DNA of 64,000 bases from Antedon mediterranea. Taxonomy: Eukaryota > Echinodermata > Crinoidea > Comatulida > Antedonidae. The stretch is from positions 13,004,288 through 13,068,287 of the forward strand of contig NC_092676.1 of assembly GCF_964355755.1 (NCBI RefSeq), given 5' to 3'. A program made the translations under genes and the position numbers. Shown here piece by piece: positions 61,961 to 64,000 of this stretch (position 1 is the first letter of the stretch; every line of letters begins with the position of its first letter). The notes below the pieces were generated by a model that saw only the letters and a list, made by a program, of their open reading frames with translations, ran no database searches and was not told where the DNA came from.

Positions 61961-64000
61961 TTGGTTACACAAAAACATCAAAGTGCTTAAAATCACATTT
62001 GAAACCGTTTTAGAGCATTTTTAGCATTTCGATAATACTTTTCACACAAAAACATCAAAGTGTACAAAATAGCTTCAAATCGCATTTGGAGACGTTTTAG
62101 ACCATTTTGTGCGTTTCGATGAATCTTGGTTACACAAAAACATCAAAGTGCTTAAAATCACATTTAAAACCGTTTTAGTGCATTTTGAGCATTTCGATAA
62201 AACTTTTCACACAAAAACATCAAATTGCACAAAATAGCTTAATATCGTGTTTGAAAACGTTTTAGACCATTTTGAGCATGTCGATAAAACTTTTCACACA
62301 AAAACATAAAAGTGAACAGAATATCTTCAAATCGCATTTAGAGATGTTTTAGACCATTTTGTGCGTTTCGATAAAACTTCTCACACAAAAACATCAAATT
62401 GCACAAAATAGCTTAATATCGTGTTTGAAAACGTTTTAGACCATTTTGAGCATGTCGATAAAACTTTTCACACAAAAACATAAAAGTGCACAGAATAGCT
62501 TCAAATCGCATTTGGAGACGTTTTAGACCATTTTGTGCATTTCGAAAAAACTTTTTAACATAAAAACACCAAAGTGCTTAGAATAGCTTCAAATCGCATT
62601 TGGAGACGTTTTAGACCTTTTTGTGCATATCGATGAAACTTGGTTACACAAAAACATCAAAGTGCTTAAAATCACATTTGAAACCGTTTTAGAGCATTTT
62701 GAGCATTTCGATAAAACTTTTCACACAAAAACATCAAAGTGTACAAAATAGCTTCAAATCACATTTGAAACCGTTTTAGACCATTTTGAGCATTTCGATA
62801 AAACTTTTCACACAAAAACATCAAAGTGTACAAAATAGCTTCAAATCGCATTTGGAGACGTTTTAGACCATTTTGTGCATTTCGATGAAACTTGGTTACA
62901 CAAAAACATCAAAGTGCTTAAAATTACAATTTAAAGCGTTTTAGAGCATTTTGAGCATTTCGATAATACTTTTCACACAAAAACATCAAAGTGTACAAAA
63001 TAGCTTCAAATCGCATTTGGAGACGTTTTAGACCATTTTGTGCATTTCGATGAAACTTGGTTACACAAAAACATCAAAGTGCTTAAAATCACATTTGAAA
63101 CCGTTTTAGACCATTTTGAGCGTTTCGATAAAACTTTTCACACAAATAAATCAGATTCCACAAAATAGCTTCAAATCGCATTTGGAGACGTTTTAGACTA
63201 TTTTGTGCATTTCGAAAAAATTTGTTAACATAAAAAGACCAAAGTGTTTAGAATATCTCCAAATCGCATTTGGAGACGTTTTAAACCATTTTGTGCATTT
63301 CGATGGAACTTGGTTACACAAAAACATCAAAGTGCTTAAAATCACATTTAAAACCGTTTTAGAGCATTTTGAGCATTTCGATAAAACTTTTCACACAAAA
63401 ACATCAAAGTGTACAAAATAGCTTCAAATCGCATTTAGAGAGGTTTTAGACCATTTTGTGCATTTTGATAAAACTTTTCACACAAAAACATCAAATTGCA
63501 CAAAATAGCTTAATACCATGTTTGAAATCGTTTTAAACCATTTTGAGCATGTCGATAAAACTTTTCACAAAAAAACATCAAAGTGCACAGAATAGCTTCA
63601 AATCGCATTTGGAGACGTTTTAAACCATTTTGTGCATTTCGATAAAACTTTTCACATAAAAACATCAAAGTGTACAAAATAGCTTCAAATCGCATTTAGA
63701 GACGTTTTAGACCATTTTGGGCATTTCGATGAAACTTGGTTACACAAATACATAAAAGTGCTTAAAATCACATTTAAAACCGTTTTAGAGCATTTTGAGC
63801 ATTTCGATAAAACTTTTCACACAAAAACATCAAAGTGTACAAAATAGCTTCAAATCACATTTGAAACCGTTTTAGACCATTTTGAGCATTTCGATAAAAC
63901 TTTTCACACAAAAACATCAAAGTGTACAAAATAGCTTCAAATCGCATTTGGAGACGTTTTAGACCATTTTGTGTATTTCGATGAAACTTGGTTACACAAA
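61961..64000 (+). repeat. 2,027-bp tandem unit, copy 2, continuing past the window end
   Basis: Every mark of copy 1 recurs 2,027 bp later, including GACCTTTTTGTGCATATCG near 62615 and GTGTATTTCG near 63972. Differences include AAATTACAATTTAAAGCG near 62922 and AATCAGATTCC near 63150. A full unit ends at about 63987 and the sequence carries on in register, so the array extends to the right. Confidence 0.87.

Larger units (their letters stand above)
1..64000 (+). repeat. AT-rich ~84-bp satellite array, head-to-tail, filling the window
   Basis: Every line of the window can be read as variants of one monomer. In order it contains CAAAGTG, an AAAATAGCTTCAAAT-like segment, CATTT(G/A), CGTTTTAGACCATTTTG, a GCATTTCGAT core and an ACTTTTCACACAAAAACAT linker. 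Spacing of successive CAAAGTG motifs is mostly 87, 88 or 77 bp; all copies point the same way and no inversion was seen. The 3' half (CGTTTTAGA through TTTCGAT) is nearly constant, while the part between CAAAGTG and CATTT carries most class differences. No gene or other non-satellite stretch interrupts the array, and neither end is reached. Known biology: long homogeneous tandem arrays with higher-order structure are typical of eukaryotic centromeric or pericentromeric heterochromatin. Location on the chromosome and species are inference; the family is not one I recognise. Confidence 0.97.

Noticed and set aside
1-64000. CRISPR array (regular repeats, and GTTTTAGAGC, which resembles the start of some type II CRISPR repeats)
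   Set aside because: The repeats are contiguous, with no unique spacers, and GTTTTAGAGC is just the class B form of GTTTTAGACC. No cas gene is present.
1-64000. Plasmid or phage iterons / bacterial replication origin
   Set aside because: Iterons are short and few and lie beside a rep gene. Here hundreds of ~84-bp units fill 64 kb with higher-order structure and no gene, which fits eukaryotic satellite.
1-64000. Telomere, rDNA spacer or transposon-derived tandem repeat
   Set aside because: No telomere-type short repeat, no rRNA sequence, and no terminal repeats, target-site duplications or transposase/reverse transcriptase frames were seen.

Overview
The whole 64 kb window is one continuous head-to-tail satellite DNA array. 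I see no unique sequence, protein-coding gene, RNA gene, transposon, CRISPR locus or replicon feature. The basic unit is an AT-rich monomer (32% G+C by hand count of one 87-bp unit) of 87-88 bp, with a common 76-77 bp form. I estimate about 760 monomers from the mean unit length of about 84 bp. All lie in the same orientation, and the array runs off both ends of the window. This is typical of constitutive heterochromatin (centromeric or pericentromeric) in a eukaryotic nuclear genome. I do not recognise the family and cannot name the organism.

Monomers fall into recurring classes, phased here at the near-invariant CAAAGTG. A1 (GTAC..., CACATTTGAAACC, 87 bp). A2 (CGCATTTGGAGACG with a GGTTAC tail, 88 bp). 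B (short, CAAAGTGCTTAAAATC, 77 bp). C (CAAATTGCAC...TTAAT with a GCATGTCG tail, 87 bp). D (CACAGAATATCTTC with a GTTAAC tail, 88 bp). E (TTTAGAATATCTCC, 88 bp). There are also minor classes. The 3' end of one monomer predicts the class of the next, so the classes are organised into higher-order repeats (HORs). I counted a 13-monomer HOR (1,095-1,097 bp) and a 26-monomer HOR (2,222 bp, twice 13). Further tandem units of 676, 1,180, 1,715, 2,027 and 4,019 bp are seen.

Layout: 1-0.9 kb matches 44.6 and 48.6 kb. 0.9-3.5 kb is a 1,180/676-bp tandem block. 3.5-4.0 kb is a rearranged block also found at 26.6 and 59.6 kb. 4.0-11.3 kb is repeated almost base for base at 33.5-40.7 kb. 12.1-13.3 kb matches 45.3-46.5 kb. 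14.9-16.7 kb matches 40.9-42.8 kb. 18.0-21.3 kb and 55.0-58.3 kb are tandem 13-mer HORs. 22.9-24.2 kb matches 49.2-50.6 kb. 25.4-27.9 kb matches 58.3-60.9 kb. 28.5-34.5 kb is the 26-mer HOR region. 41.1-49.4 kb carries nested 1,715- and 4,019-bp duplications. 50.6-52.3 kb is a mosaic. 52.9-55.0 kb is a dispersed copy of the 26-mer. 59.9-64.0 kb is two copies of a 2,027-bp unit. This pattern fits repeated unequal exchange and gene conversion.

Open frames of 60-147 codons recur because 87 is a multiple of three. The + strand frames mostly open at TTG or GTG and follow monomer phase, so none is annotated as a gene. The most interesting signals are a near-palindrome kept by paired changes in different monomer classes, roughly 10-bp spacing of A/T tracts with length changes close to a helical turn, and the strict order of classes with a few exceptions that look like exchange points.
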